Positions 8,851-17,094 of a stretch of 64,000 nucleotides of DNA are shown piece by piece. The DNA is taken from assembly GCA_025041175.1 (NCBI GenBank), contig JAKCFJ010000001.1, positions 434,001 through 498,000 of the forward strand, read 5' to 3'. The DNA comes from Halobacteriales archaeon YIM A00010. GTDB lineage: Archaea; Halobacteriota; Halobacteria; Halobacteriales; Haloarculaceae. The position numbers and the translations under genes were made by a program. The notes under the pieces were generated by a model. The model made no database searches and was not told the DNA's origin. It saw only the letters and a program-made list of their open reading frames with translations. How positions within the stretch are numbered: position 1 is the first letter of the stretch; the number at the start of each line of letters is the position of its first letter.

Positions 8851-10306
8851 CCGTTTCACTGAAGAACACGCGCGCCACATTCACAGCGCCAACGTAATCT
8901 CGGTCGCCTTCGAACCCACACCGACTGTTGTCACACCGGAAGTGCCCACCCCACCACACTTCCTCGTGGTGCTCCGGTGACGTGCAGGTGTAGCCGGTCG
9001 CTCCACAGCGGGGACACGACCGACTCGTTCCCGTTGGATACACCGGCTCTACATCGATGCCAACACAGGCGGCCCGGTATTCGATCTTCTCGATGATCTC
9101 ATGCCGTGCCCACGAGGAGAGCTCCCACGACAACCGCCCCTTACCACGCGGTGGACTGAGCGACCGGAGGTCTTCGTGAACGATCGAGTCCACGTCGTAC
9201 ACCAGCGCCAACGCGACGACCTGATTCGCCACGTCGTGGACGAGTTGTTCGCGCTTGTGCTGGATCTTGGCGTTCACTCGCTCGTACTCGCTCTGCACGT
9301 GAGCGAACGTATCGGTATGCGCGCGACTGGCACGACGAAGAGCGGCAAGGCGGTCGTTCAGCCGCTGGCGCTCGCGGTGGAGACGGCGCATTTTCCCCCG
9401 ATCGGTGAACTGTATGAAATGTGGCTGGGACAGTTGCTCGCCACAGCAGTTCACGACGACAGCTGTCATGTCCTTGCGCATCCCCGCATCGAGTGCCAAC
9501 ACGCATTCTGTCTCGTCGCTTGTTTCTGTGTGATCGATCTCAACGGGGACGGAGAGTTCGTAGTATGGGCCACCGGTTTTTCGGGTCGTAGGCCGGAACT
9601 CCGGGGCGGACAACTCGCCGTGAGAACACAGTTCGGCGAACGCGTCGTAGCCGTCAAGTTCGTATTCGGTCCACGACCAATCGCCACGTGTCTGGGGTGT
9701 GAGCGTGTCCGGCGTTTTGAGCCGCACGGTCAGGATAGTCGACTCGTCGTCGTAGTCGTACCTGACGGCCTGCCCGCTCGTGGGACCGTCGTCTGCGGAG
9801 TAGGGTAACCCCCCACTGCTGTATTCGGGACAGGCCTGCAGCTCGAAGTACGTCTCGGGGAAGTGGCCGTGGCGATCGTAGTAGCTGTTGAGTTGATCGA
9901 TGAGGATGTCCACGTACCCCGACGTGAGGTACTCGCTGTCGTCCCAGAGTTGGTGTTTGATCGCTCGACGGTGAATCCGTCGAATCTTATGGTCAGGGAT
10001 GACATGGTGGATGGAGTGGAAGACCGTGCGTCTGTCAGCCTGCGAGCGCAGCGTTTCACCGACCTTCTGGAGGATGCATCGCCGATACCGGGAGGGCAGA
10101 TACAGATCGATCGCTGCAAATGCCTCGTGTTCGTCGAAGTATTTCCACGCCTGGTATGAGAACTCCTGAACCCCGTCGAGATGTGTCGGCTGCCAGTGGG
10201 CACTGAGGACGTGGTTAGCCACAGATCGCGTGAGGGCAGCCAGCCGCTCGTAGCGCTGGTGGTCCTCATATGGCAGACGAAGTGGGAGTGAGAGGTGGTC
10301 AGCCAT
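8483..10306 (-). CDS. tnpB: TnpB, RNA-guided nuclease of an IS607-type element
   Basis: This 607-residue protein has a RuvC-like nuclease core: Asp in VLALDAGMRKD, Glu in IVHEDLRSL and the final Asp in FEGDRDYVGAVNVAR. A zinc finger (CPRCG ... CDNSRCGF) lies between the last two. Family members cut DNA guided by an RNA made from the element's own right end. All key residues are present. The start overlaps the end of tnpA by 8 bases. After the usual end near ARVFFSETGKL the frame runs on ~95 residues of Ser/Ala/Arg-rich sequence encoded by hairpins at 8680-8839, so this tail is probably RNA-shaped rather than protein-shaped. Confidence 0.9.
   Translation of the reverse strand: MADHLSLPLRLPYEDHQRYERLAALTRSVANHVLSAHWQPTHLDGVQEFSYQAWKYFDEHEAFAAIDLYLPSRYRRCILQKVGETLRSQADRRTVFHSIHHVIPDHKIRRIHRRAIKHQLWDDSEYLTSGYVDILIDQLNSYYDRHGHFPETYFELQACPEYSSGGLPYSADDGPTSGQAVRYDYDDESTILTVRLKTPDTLTPQTRGDWSWTEYELDGYDAFAELCSHGELSAPEFRPTTRKTGGPYYELSVPVEIDHTETSDETECVLALDAGMRKDMTAVVVNCCGEQLSQPHFIQFTDRGKMRRLHRERQRLNDRLAALRRASRAHTDTFAHVQSEYERVNAKIQHKREQLVHDVANQVVALALVYDVDSIVHEDLRSLSPPRGKGRLSWELSSWARHEIIEKIEYRAACVGIDVEPVYPTGTSRSCPRCGATGYTCTSPEHHEEVWWGGHFRCDNSRCGFEGDRDYVGAVNVARVFFSETGKLNHGFTVSYMGTSETVLAGRSAVERSCASRCTSEPRSDAGEQSCALRSSSDSGSDAGTRLTFGHGVVVYTPGQARVTVGGGSAHVAPAVTLPESNADGSDGRGPTVHQCTHFQRVATESY
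8680..8781. repeat. two tandem 51-bp double-hairpin units
   Basis: Each unit has an 8-bp stem with a 5-base loop, a 6-base linker, a 7-bp stem with loop ACA, and a 7-base tail (TCACCAG or TCAACAG). Unit 1: CGTCAGAC/GTCTGACG and GCAAAGC/GCTTTGC. Unit 2: CGTCAGAG/CTCTGACG and GCGAAGC/GCTTCGC. The differences between units are paired changes that keep the stems. The length, 51 bases, is a multiple of three, so tnpB stays open. Confidence 0.85.
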
Positions 10307-10925
10307 CCGTCTGCACTTCGGCTGTGACGGCATCGACCACCTGCTGTTTCTTGCTGGAACGCATCCCATATAGCTTTCCAGAGAAGCTGGCAACGAGCTT
10401 AATCAGATCGTCCACAAGCTCTTCTTGGACGGATGTGTCCGTCTCGTCGTCGATGACAGAGATAGTGACACCGTAACAATCGAAGTAGCGTTCGAGGTAA
10501 GAGAAGCCAAAGCGGGTAAGTCTGTCCTCGTAGGTGACGAGGACACGGCCATAGTCGGCAGTCTCGACCTCGTCACAGAGTGTCTGAAGGCCGCGTCGAT
10601 CTTCGTTGAGGCCGCTGCCGACATCGGTGTAAGTGTTCTCGACGCTCCACCCCTGGCCCTGAGCATACTCAGTGAGGTGGTCGAGTTGGCGATCGAGATC
10701 GCCGTTCTCTTTCTGGCCGTGACTTGAGACGCGAGCGTAGAGTGCCACCCGGTCGGTTTGGCGAGCGCTCCCAGCAAGTCGAAGTAGCTCTCGATGAGGA
10801 AGCCGTCGGTCACCGCCCGGTGTGCGCGTATAGTCCACATCGTCGTTGCGACACCAGCGTTTTACGGTCTGGGAATGCACTCCAATCTCGTCTGCGAACT
10901 CCCCGATCGAGTACGTCCGTGGCAT
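10299..10925 (-). CDS. tnpA: IS607-family serine recombinase TnpA
   Basis: This 208-residue transposase has an N-terminal MerR-like helix-turn-helix (YSIGEFADEIGVHSQTVKRW), then a resolvase catalytic domain with YARVSSHGQKENGDLDRQ; the catalytic Ser is at about residue 67. Active-site arginines are in YEDRLTRFGF. IS607 recombinases move a circular intermediate into GG dinucleotides. It ends inside the start of tnpB, so the two are co-translated. The length is normal and no defect is visible. Confidence 0.92.
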   Translation of the reverse strand: MPRTYSIGEFADEIGVHSQTVKRWCRNDDVDYTRTPGGDRRLPHRELLRLAGSARQTDRVALYARVSSHGQKENGDLDRQLDHLTEYAQGQGWSVENTYTDVGSGLNEDRRGLQTLCDEVETADYGRVLVTYEDRLTRFGFSYLERYFDCYGVTISVIDDETDTSVQEELVDDLIKLVASFSGKLYGMRSSKKQQVVDAVTAEVQTDG

Positions 10926-10988
10926 CTGATGGTACTAATCACTACTAGTAGCTACTTATAGATACTGTTTTCGTTACTGTTACGCTAC

Positions 10989-11341
10989 CCCGTTGGTGAT
11001 GACGCCCACGGAGTATTCTGGATCTGTAGCGAGACGCTCTACGAGATCGGGGGCTCCATCCATGGCGACGGTGGCGGCGATCTCGCGGTCGATCAGCGTT
11101 TCGGCTAGCCGTTCGGGATCGATGGAAAGATCGAACGACTCACACACGTCTGCCATCGCTCGCCGGTACGGTTTGCCGTCGAACGTCTCCAGATAATCGA
11201 AAAAGCACTCGTTGTACCGTGTCAGCCACGCGGGATCAGCGCGGTCGGTTCGTGTCTCGAACGCTTCCGAGAGCAGCGTCTCGTAGGATTTGGTCAGTTC
11301 GACCAGGGTGCCGCGAGATCGAACCAGACCGCGGTCGTCAC
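10989..11341 (-). pseudogene. HAD-family phosphatase, 5' fragment with frameshift
   Basis: The fragment starts at a GTG at 11341 that overlaps the stop of the upstream UPF0201 gene by 4 bases, so it was once a translationally coupled third gene of that operon. It reads TTAVWFDL, then needs one extra base to continue DGTLVELTKSYETLL: a single base is missing inside motif I, which holds the nucleophile. It runs to VGVITNG and stops at the insertion element. The gene is therefore doubly broken. The order of the two lesions is unknown. Confidence 0.8.
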
Positions 11342-11790
11342 CGGTCGTCCTCGATCGGAACGCCCTCTTCGGTCGGCGGTGCCAGATACCGGATGTACGT
11401 TTCGGGATCCGGTTCGTCGACCGTCACAGCGACCCGAACGTCGCCGAGTTCGTCGGGACTCCCGACCGCGAAGTTCACGACGCCCTCGAAGGCGGCCTGT
11501 TTTTTCAGCCGGAATTCGACCGTGCCCGTCTCGGAATCGAGGCCGTCTAGCATGGCCGACCGCGCCGTATCGAGGATCGCTTGCTGGTCAAACAGCTCCG
11601 AGAGGTGTTCGAGCGAGTGGGTCGTGGCGACGATCTCACCGGGGTCCCGTCCGTCGGCCGCATCGGACGGTGCTGGCCGCTTTTCGACGGTGGCGTCGGG
11701 AAAGAGGTTCCGGACGACATCGACCACGCGATCGGTCACTTCCGTCGGCTGTACCGCCACTTCGATCGTTGCGTCAACGCTGTAGATCAT
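11338..11790 (-). CDS. UPF0201 family protein
   Basis: This 150-residue archaeal protein belongs to UPF0201, a family with a ribosomal-protein-like, possibly RNA-binding fold. It begins MIYSVDATIEVAVQPTEVTD and contains the helical stretch SELFDQQAILDTARSAML; the C-terminal part (TVEFRLKKQAAF, PDPETYIRYLAPPTEEG) is typical. Its start overlaps the end of the kinase-like gene by 17 bases, so translation is coupled. The role is not known; conserved pairing with UPF0200 suggests a shared process. Confidence 0.85.
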   Translation of the reverse strand: MIYSVDATIEVAVQPTEVTDRVVDVVRNLFPDATVEKRPAPSDAADGRDPGEIVATTHSLEHLSELFDQQAILDTARSAMLDGLDSETGTVEFRLKKQAAFEGVVNFAVGSPDELGDVRVAVTVDEPDPETYIRYLAPPTEEGVPIEDDR

Positions 11791-12328
11791 GTTGGTCCTC
11801 TGTGAGCACGCGCCGGATCTGTTCGCGGTACGCCTCGATGGTGCTCGTGTTTTCGATCGTGACGTCGGCGTTCTCGATCGCGGTTCCCATTCCGAAGTCG
11901 AGTTCCCGTCGATCGCGTTCTCTCAGGGTCTCCGTGTCCGGATCGTCCCGGTTCCGGTCGTCGACCCGTTCTTTCCGAACGTCGAAGGGAGCCTCGATGG
12001 CGAGCAGCCGAAACTCCGAACCGAACGCCTCCACGAAGCGCTCGACCTCGACGTCCGAACGGATGCCGTCGACGAGAACAGTGTCGGTGCCGGTGTGCGC
12101 CTCGCGGATGCGTCGTAGCGAACGGTCCGCGATCGCGGTGGGACCCTCTTCCTCCCGGAGCGCAACCGCTACCTCGCCGTGGTGGTCCGCGGGATCGAGC
12201 CCGCGCGCACGACACTCCTCGCGGATGACGTTCCCCATCGTCACGACGGGGATGTCGAGTTCGCGCGCGACCTTGGCGGCTTCGCCCTTGCCGCTCCCCG
12301 GCAACCCGACGGTTCCGATGATTCCCAT
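11774..12328 (-). CDS. UPF0200 family nucleotide kinase-like ATPase
   Basis: This 184-residue P-loop protein resembles adenylate and dephospho-CoA kinases. The Walker A motif is GLPGSGKGEAAK near residue 7, followed by VVTMGNVIREECRARG and a lid-like region DDRNRDDPDTETLRERD. The substrate is unknown. The ATG at 12328 starts the family's MGIIGTVGLPGSGKG; a longer frame exists upstream but runs towards the tRNA. It leads the UPF0201-HAD operon. Confidence 0.85.
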   Translation of the reverse strand: MGIIGTVGLPGSGKGEAAKVARELDIPVVTMGNVIREECRARGLDPADHHGEVAVALREEEGPTAIADRSLRRIREAHTGTDTVLVDGIRSDVEVERFVEAFGSEFRLLAIEAPFDVRKERVDDRNRDDPDTETLRERDRRELDFGMGTAIENADVTIENTSTIEAYREQIRRVLTEDQHDLQR

Positions 12329-12429
12329 CGGTCGCAGTTCGGACCGATTCACCCTTAACGGCTGCGTTCGATCGGCCCACCGGAACGAATCCAACCGTTT
12401 TTGATGGTCGACGTAGATGATCCGAACGC

Positions 12430-12505
12430 GGGCACGTAGCTCAGCTAGGATCAGAGCGTCGGACTTCTAATCCGACGGCCGTGGGTTCAAATCCCACCGT
12501 GCTCG
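12430..12505 (+). tRNA. tRNA-Arg (anticodon TCT)
   Basis: The cloverleaf is complete: acceptor GGGCACG pairs with CGTGCTC (one G-U), the anticodon stem TCGGA/TCCGA encloses CTTCTAA with anticodon TCT (reads AGA), and the T arm is GTGGG-TTCAAAT-CCCAC. Discriminator base is G at 12505. No intron. The 3' third is duplicated 120 bases downstream. Confidence 0.95.
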
Positions 12506-12627
12506 TACAGCGAGGTTCGAAGCTGCGAGCGAACCGGCACGCAGGGGATTTGAATCCTACCAGTCGCAGCGCCCGAGTGAAACGAGGGCGACCGTCTGGT
12601 TCCGGTTCAAATCCCACCGTGCTCGTA
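12484..12627. repeat. duplicated tRNA-Arg 3' end, probable integration scar
   Basis: The 24 bases at 12484-12507 (T arm to acceptor end) recur exactly at 12604-12627. The 120 bases between contain GGATTTGAATCCTACC, an imperfect palindrome also echoing a T arm. The pattern fits an integrated element that used the tRNA 3' end as attachment site and has since been lost almost completely. No integrase gene remains here. Confidence 0.6.
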
Positions 12628-12773
12628 GAAAGCGAGGTGCGACCGTAGGAAAGCGCCTCGGTGTCGTGCGGCGGAGCCGCAAGACGGCGAGCGAACCATC
12701 GTACTCGTTCTCGTGGCGGTACGCTAACGGCAATGCGGTACGCTAATGGCGACCCCTGACGAAGCCACGCCCA

Positions 12774-13178
12774 ATGAAATCGACGGAGCATGCGATCGTC
12801 GGCGCGGTCGTCAGTGCGCTCGGTGTCCGCGCTGTGGGTGCGCGGCTGTCCCGCCCGTGGAAAGCGGCGCTCTGGTGTTACGGGCTGTGTTTGAGCGTCT
12901 TCATCGATCTCGATCACTTTGTGCTCGCCCGGTGCTACACGGGCAGTTGGGAGGCGCTGCTTGAGGCGTTCACGGACCCAAAGCGGGCGTTCACGGCCCC
13001 GAAATGGCTGTTCAGCGACGTTGCAATGCGGACGGAACGGCTGTTGAGCCACGTGATCCTCGGCGGGGTTCTCACCCTCGGATCGTTCCTCATCGCGCCG
13101 TTTCTCGCCGGCTTTACCGCTCTCGTCGTTTATGCGCACGTCCTCTGTGATCTGCTCAGGGACACGAAAACGATCTAA
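12774..13178 (+). CDS. small membrane protein, YdjM/DUF457-like putative hydrolase
   Basis: This 134-residue protein has three to four hydrophobic segments and conserved-looking His/Asp motifs at membrane borders: STEHAIVGAVVS at the start, FIDLDHFVLA near residue 46, LSHVILGG near 95 and YAHVLCDLL near 122. These match membrane-bound metal-dependent hydrolases of the YdjM type, although the protein is short. It follows the tRNA-Arg scar and may be cargo or host. Function not established. Confidence 0.6.
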   Translation: MKSTEHAIVGAVVSALGVRAVGARLSRPWKAALWCYGLCLSVFIDLDHFVLARCYTGSWEALLEAFTDPKRAFTAPKWLFSDVAMRTERLLSHVILGGVLTLGSFLIAPFLAGFTALVVYAHVLCDLLRDTKTI

Positions 13179-13241
13179 TATATAATTGGATTGAAGTTGG
13201 CGTGATGGAATTGGGTTGCAGAACGTACCGACATCCATCGT

Positions 13242-13592
13242 TCACTTATCACCGAGAGGCATCCGAAGCCCGTACAAGATACACCCCAATCCAATGATCC
13301 GGCTCACTTCACCCGCGAACGTGAACGCGGTATCTACCGTTTCTTTCATCCCGGGGGCGAACTGTCCAACCGTTCCAATAACAACGAAACTACAGAGCAA
13401 AAGCACAGGTGTCCAGAAGACAAGTAAAAACCCAGTGGCAACGAACAACATCGGGAGGCTTCGGTTTTGTTGATAGCCCCGGAACGCGATGTATCCGACA
13501 GTCAGCCCCAGAACCGAGGATATGAGGGTAAGTATGAATGACACTGTTTCCACGCTGTGAATGTTGAATTGGGTAAGTGTGTCAATCATCAC
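13242..13592 (-). CDS. haloarchaeal membrane protein (DUF7521-like)
   Basis: This 116-residue protein has three hydrophobic segments (about residues 15-37, 47-72 and 88-108). It follows a winged-helix regulator with a 4-base ATGA overlap, the usual arrangement of this haloarchaeal pair, so they are co-translated. Such pairs may sense the membrane and control transcription; no direct evidence is visible here. Confidence 0.65.
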   Translation of the reverse strand: MMIDTLTQFNIHSVETVSFILTLISSVLGLTVGYIAFRGYQQNRSLPMLFVATGFLLVFWTPVLLLCSFVVIGTVGQFAPGMKETVDTAFTFAGEVSRIIGLGCILYGLRMPLGDK

Positions 13593-13939
13593 ATATCCTC
13601 GATGAATCGCGTGAATCGGTCGGCCATGCGCTCGCGTCGGGTGAGGTGGAGCACAAATCCGTCTTCTGTGAGATCAATCGTGAGGTGATCAAGGGTTGCG
13701 GTGTACACCTTGTGGTGGTGCCCGTCTGTGGACGGGTTGGTTTGTTCGCTAACGAGATCAAGATCCCGAAGGGTTTCCAATCGTCGATAGACGGTCGGTG
13801 TGGACACATCACAACGGTGGCTGAGCTCTTTTGCTGACAGTGGCTGCACGACGGTTTCTTCGAGAATGGTCCGCGAACATTCATCACCAAGAAGCGTAGC
13901 AATGGTGGCTGTGTCGCAGTCGTCATCCACATTTATCAC
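13589..13939 (-). CDS. winged-helix transcriptional regulator (ArsR-like)
   Basis: This 116-residue protein has a winged helix over residues 10-80: CSRTILEETVVQPLSAKELSHR, then recognition helix DVSTPTVYRRLETLRDLDLV and wing region HHHKVYTATL. The C-terminal part (HLTRRERMADRFTRFIEDM) is a short helical tail. It is the first gene of a two-gene operon with the overlapping membrane protein. Targets are unknown, and autoregulation is plausible but unproven. Confidence 0.8.
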   Translation of the reverse strand: MINVDDDCDTATIATLLGDECSRTILEETVVQPLSAKELSHRCDVSTPTVYRRLETLRDLDLVSEQTNPSTDGHHHKVYTATLDHLTIDLTEDGFVLHLTRRERMADRFTRFIEDM

Positions 13940-14033
13940 CTCTTATCCACCAATATCAATCCCGAGACACTGCTTCAACTGTTGAAGCCGGAGATCTATT
14001 CTTATGTCGTTGGGTCGCATAGACTGAATCACT

Positions 14034-14186
14034 ATGGTGGCTATCAACGAAACGACCATTGGGATGACGTTCGCAGTCCTCGGGGTTGTGTTCTCGATCG
14101 TGTGGTTACTGCTGGGTCTGTACGGAATTAACTCCCTTCGTGAGATCAGAGAGCAACTCCAAGGGCGTGATTCCACCGATAATTGA
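14034..14186 (+). CDS. small single-span membrane protein (50 residues)
   Basis: ATG at 14034 begins MVAINETTIGMTFAVLGVV, a hydrophobic helix over about residues 10-34, followed by a charged tail SLREIREQLQGRD. It is divergent from the ArsR-like regulator, 94 bases away, which suggests a shared control region. No family recognised. Confidence 0.5.
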   Translation: MVAINETTIGMTFAVLGVVFSIVWLLLGLYGINSLREIREQLQGRDSTDN

Positions 14187-14271
14187 TCTTCCTACCACAC
14201 ACCAGTTGTATCGATCGAGAAATCGACAGTCCGTACGGAACGAGTGGATATTGGTAGTTTTCCGATGTCGC

Positions 14272-15366
14272 TCACGCCGATTCGAACCCGTCCTCGAAGA
14301 CGAACCGCCCGTTGCGCTGGACGACCTCGCCGTCGAGTTCGATGAACGATTCCTCGCTCATATCGACGATCATATCGACGTGGACAGCGCTGTCGTTGCG
14401 CTCGCGGTTCGGGCCGACCGTGTCGCCGTAGGCGTTGCCCACGGCCATGTGGACGGTGTCGCCCATCTTCTCGTCGAACAGCATGTTGTACGTGAACCGA
14501 TCGATATCGCGGTTCATGCCGATACCAAGCTCACCCAGCCGCCTGGCTCCTTCATCGGTTTCGAGCACGCCGGTCAGCACGTCCTCGTTCGCATCGGCGC
14601 TGTGTTCGACGACTCGTCCGTCTTCGAAGACGAGGTGGACGCCCGTGACCTCCCGACCCTGGTGGTACAACGGCATGTCGAACAGCACCTCGCCCGCCAC
14701 GGAGTCGGGAACGGGGGCGGTGAACACCTCACCGCCCGGAAGGTTGTGGTGGGCGTCGTCGTTTTGGGTCACCATTCCGTCGACGGACATCGTCACGTCG
14801 GTCGTGTCGCCGCTGACGATCCGGACCTCGCTGGCCGGATCCAGCCGCTCGACCATCTGGCGCTGGTGCTCGCGCTGGGCCGCCCAGTCCTTATCGATCG
14901 CGTCCCACACGAAGTTCTCGTAGGCTTCGGTGCTCATCTCGGCCAGTTGGGCGTAGCTCGTGCTCGGGAACTGGGTGAGACACCACTGCTTTGACAGCGC
15001 GGTCTCCTGAACAGGCTTGTAGATCCGCTTGTTCGCGGCCATCGTCTCGGGTGACACGTCGCTTTCCTCCGTTGCGTTCTCACCACCACGCACCCGGATG
15101 AGCGCGTCCGAAGCCTCGTACAGCGCCAGCTCGTGGTCGGGCGTCTCCATGTCGTCCGCATCTGCTGCCCGCAGGTAGGCCCGCTCGGCCCGGTCACTGC
15201 TGTCGAGATACACGGGGGTGCCGCCCGCGTCCCCGACTGCCTCGTGGAGCGCGACAGCGAAATCTCTCGCGTCCGATGGGGCAGCGATAACAACGTTGTC
15301 GCCCGGCTGGAGATCCACCGAGTGGTTCACGACGATCGACGCGTGCCGACGGATTCGTGCGTCCAT
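14272..15366 (-). CDS. aminopeptidase, M29-like metallopeptidase
   Basis: This 364-residue cytosolic enzyme resembles aminopeptidases of the AmpS/AmpT (M29) family. Characteristic parts are the N-terminal VVNHSVDLQPGDNVVIAAP, LPGGEVFTAPVPDSVAGEV near residue 212 with a metal-ligand Glu, and the C-terminal metal-site segments LGELGIGMN and HMAVGNAYGDT. The family removes N-terminal residues from peptides using a two-metal centre. ATG 15366 was chosen because MDARIRRHASIVVNHS matches the family start, while the upstream extension lies in AT-rich promoter DNA. Confidence 0.85.
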   Translation of the reverse strand: MDARIRRHASIVVNHSVDLQPGDNVVIAAPSDARDFAVALHEAVGDAGGTPVYLDSSDRAERAYLRAADADDMETPDHELALYEASDALIRVRGGENATEESDVSPETMAANKRIYKPVQETALSKQWCLTQFPSTSYAQLAEMSTEAYENFVWDAIDKDWAAQREHQRQMVERLDPASEVRIVSGDTTDVTMSVDGMVTQNDDAHHNLPGGEVFTAPVPDSVAGEVLFDMPLYHQGREVTGVHLVFEDGRVVEHSADANEDVLTGVLETDEGARRLGELGIGMNRDIDRFTYNMLFDEKMGDTVHMAVGNAYGDTVGPNRERNDSAVHVDMIVDMSEESFIELDGEVVQRNGRFVFEDGFESA

Positions 15367-15807
15367 GGCTGGTGACTGTTTTTGCCGGAAAAACAACTTA
15401 CGAACCACCTTTTTTGCGTTCGGGTGCGCTCCGCGCACCGCTCACGCAAAAAACGTGGGCGAAAAAAGGCCGCTCACTTCGTTCGCGGTGGGTGTATTCA
15501 CCTCCACCGCACCGCTCCGCTATCGCACGTGGAGTAAGCAGACACTTCCCTGTCGGCAGGGTGGGCTGGTTGACGTTGCTCGGTTGCGTGAATCTATACA
15601 AACATGCAACTAAGCTTACGATCGGAATCGTCCTGATAGTATGGGCAGTTCGAAGACTTCGTCAGTGATGGGTAGTGATCACTTCGCTGGCTGTCGATTG
15701 TACCTCTCTTACTTTTCTGAGCCTATCATGGAATCCATTACACATCATTCTCGGATATAACGACGGTCACAGTTGTAGCGAAGTGTCGTCCACGGCGGTG
15801 CCAGTCG
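15367..15807. other. intergenic region, 441 bases, with hairpins
   Basis: No convincing gene. TGTTTTTGCCGGAAAAACA (15370-15390 region) is a 7-bp stem before the aminopeptidase start. GGTGCGC-TCC-GCGCACC at 15423-15439 is a perfect 7-3-7 hairpin with the same geometry as units in cofC. Nearby CGCTCAC-TTC-GTTCGCG looks like a decayed partner. The rest shows no open frame with coding character. Confidence 0.5.
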
Positions 15808-17094
15808 TTAGTCCGTCGTCGCCACGCCGACCTCCTGAGCGGTACTGGCGTCTTGGAGCTTACCGATCTGCCAGCGGAGGACGAGGACCGTGACGAGTCC
15901 GACGATGAGGGCGAGGTTCATGACGTACAGTCCATTCCTATAGTTTCCCGTCGATTCGAGAACGAACGAGGCGAGCTGTGGGCCGGCGACCCCGGCGACG
16001 CCCCACGCCGTGAGGGAGTAGCCGTGGATCGCGCTGACCTCCTCCGTGCCGAAGAGGTCACTGAGGTACGCCGGGAGGCAAGAGAATCCGCCGCCGTAGC
16101 ACGTGATGACGAGGAATATGGTCCCCGCCAAGATCCAGACACCCGTGAGCTGAGGCATCACGAAGAAGGCGGCGATCTGGATGACCATGAACGCCGTGTA
16201 CGTTGTCGTCCGGCCGATGTAATCCGACAGAGTGGCCCAGAAGATACGCCCCCCACCGTTGAAGATGCCGATGTAGCCGGTAATAAACGCGGCGGTCGTG
16301 GCTGTCGCGCCACCGATCTGCTGGAGCATCGGCGACGCAAACGCGAGCAGCATGATGCCCGCGGAGACGTTGATGAAGATGATAAGCCACACCATCCAGA
16401 AGCGCGGCGTCGTGCGCGCTTCCACCGCGGTGAGGTTGTTGAGTCCCGCCAGTGCACTCGTTGCCTTCTCATGTGCATCCTCCTCATGTCCCATCCCTTT
16501 GGGAAGCCAGCCGTCCGTGGGCTTGGCAAGGTAGCTCGCGCCAAGCGACATCAAGACGAAGTACAGGCCACCTAAGGCGTAGAATGCCATCGCGACGCCG
16601 AAATTCTGAATCAGGTAGTTGCCCAGCGGCCCGGTGAGCAGCGCGCCGGCACCGAAGCCCATAACCGCGAGGCCTGTCGCCATCCCGCGCCTGTCGGGAA
16701 ACCACTCGACGAGCGTTCCGATGGGGGAGATGTATCCCAGCCCGAGTCCCATCCCGCCGATGACGCCGAACATGGCAAGGAACATGGGGAGACTCCCGAA
16801 TTGGACGCTAATTCCCGATCCAACCATCCCGAGACCGTACAGGACGCCTGCGGCCAGACCGGCTTTCCGTGGGCCATACTTCTCGACGTATTTACCGAGG
16901 AAGGCGGCAGTGATTCCGAGCACGAATATCGCGATGGAGAACGCGAGCGTAACGCTCGAGGTACTCCAGCCCTGTGCCTCGTTCAAGGGAATCTGGTAGA
17001 TACTGTACGCGTAGATACTCCCAATCGACAGGTGGATCGCAACGGCCGATGCCGCGATCAACCACCGGTTCTTATTAGCTTCTATGGGTGACAC
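15808..17094 (-). CDS. MFS transporter, OFA (oxalate/formate antiporter-like) family
   Basis: This 428-residue protein has twelve hydrophobic segments and the OFA-family start WLIAASAVAIHLSIGSIYAYSIYQ. The loop 2-3 motif is LGKYVEKYGPRKAG, and GLGLGYISPIGTLVEWFPDRRGMATG near residue 120-145 is the family hallmark. OFA carriers move small carboxylates such as oxalate, formate or lactate; the substrate here is unknown. It has its own upstream AT-rich promoter (ATTAAAC about 25-30 bases before the ATG). No metabolic partner gene is adjacent. Confidence 0.85.
   Translation of the reverse strand: MSPIEANKNRWLIAASAVAIHLSIGSIYAYSIYQIPLNEAQGWSTSSVTLAFSIAIFVLGITAAFLGKYVEKYGPRKAGLAAGVLYGLGMVGSGISVQFGSLPMFLAMFGVIGGMGLGLGYISPIGTLVEWFPDRRGMATGLAVMGFGAGALLTGPLGNYLIQNFGVAMAFYALGGLYFVLMSLGASYLAKPTDGWLPKGMGHEEDAHEKATSALAGLNNLTAVEARTTPRFWMVWLIIFINVSAGIMLLAFASPMLQQIGGATATTAAFITGYIGIFNGGGRIFWATLSDYIGRTTTYTAFMVIQIAAFFVMPQLTGVWILAGTIFLVITCYGGGFSCLPAYLSDLFGTEEVSAIHGYSLTAWGVAGVAGPQLASFVLESTGNYRNGLYVMNLALIVGLVTVLVLRWQIGKLQDASTAQEVGVATTD

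Larger units (their letters stand above)
8473..10989 (-). mobile_element. IS607-type insertion sequence (tnpA and tnpB)
   Basis: This element of about 2.5 kb carries a serine recombinase gene and a tnpB gene in tandem on the minus strand. It splits the HAD gene. On the HAD strand the left junction reads AACGGGGTAGCG and the right AACGGTTGGCG. The known target for IS607 elements is a GG core with no target duplication, which fits both junctions. Boundaries are certain to within about 2 bases because of that shared core. Confidence 0.85.
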
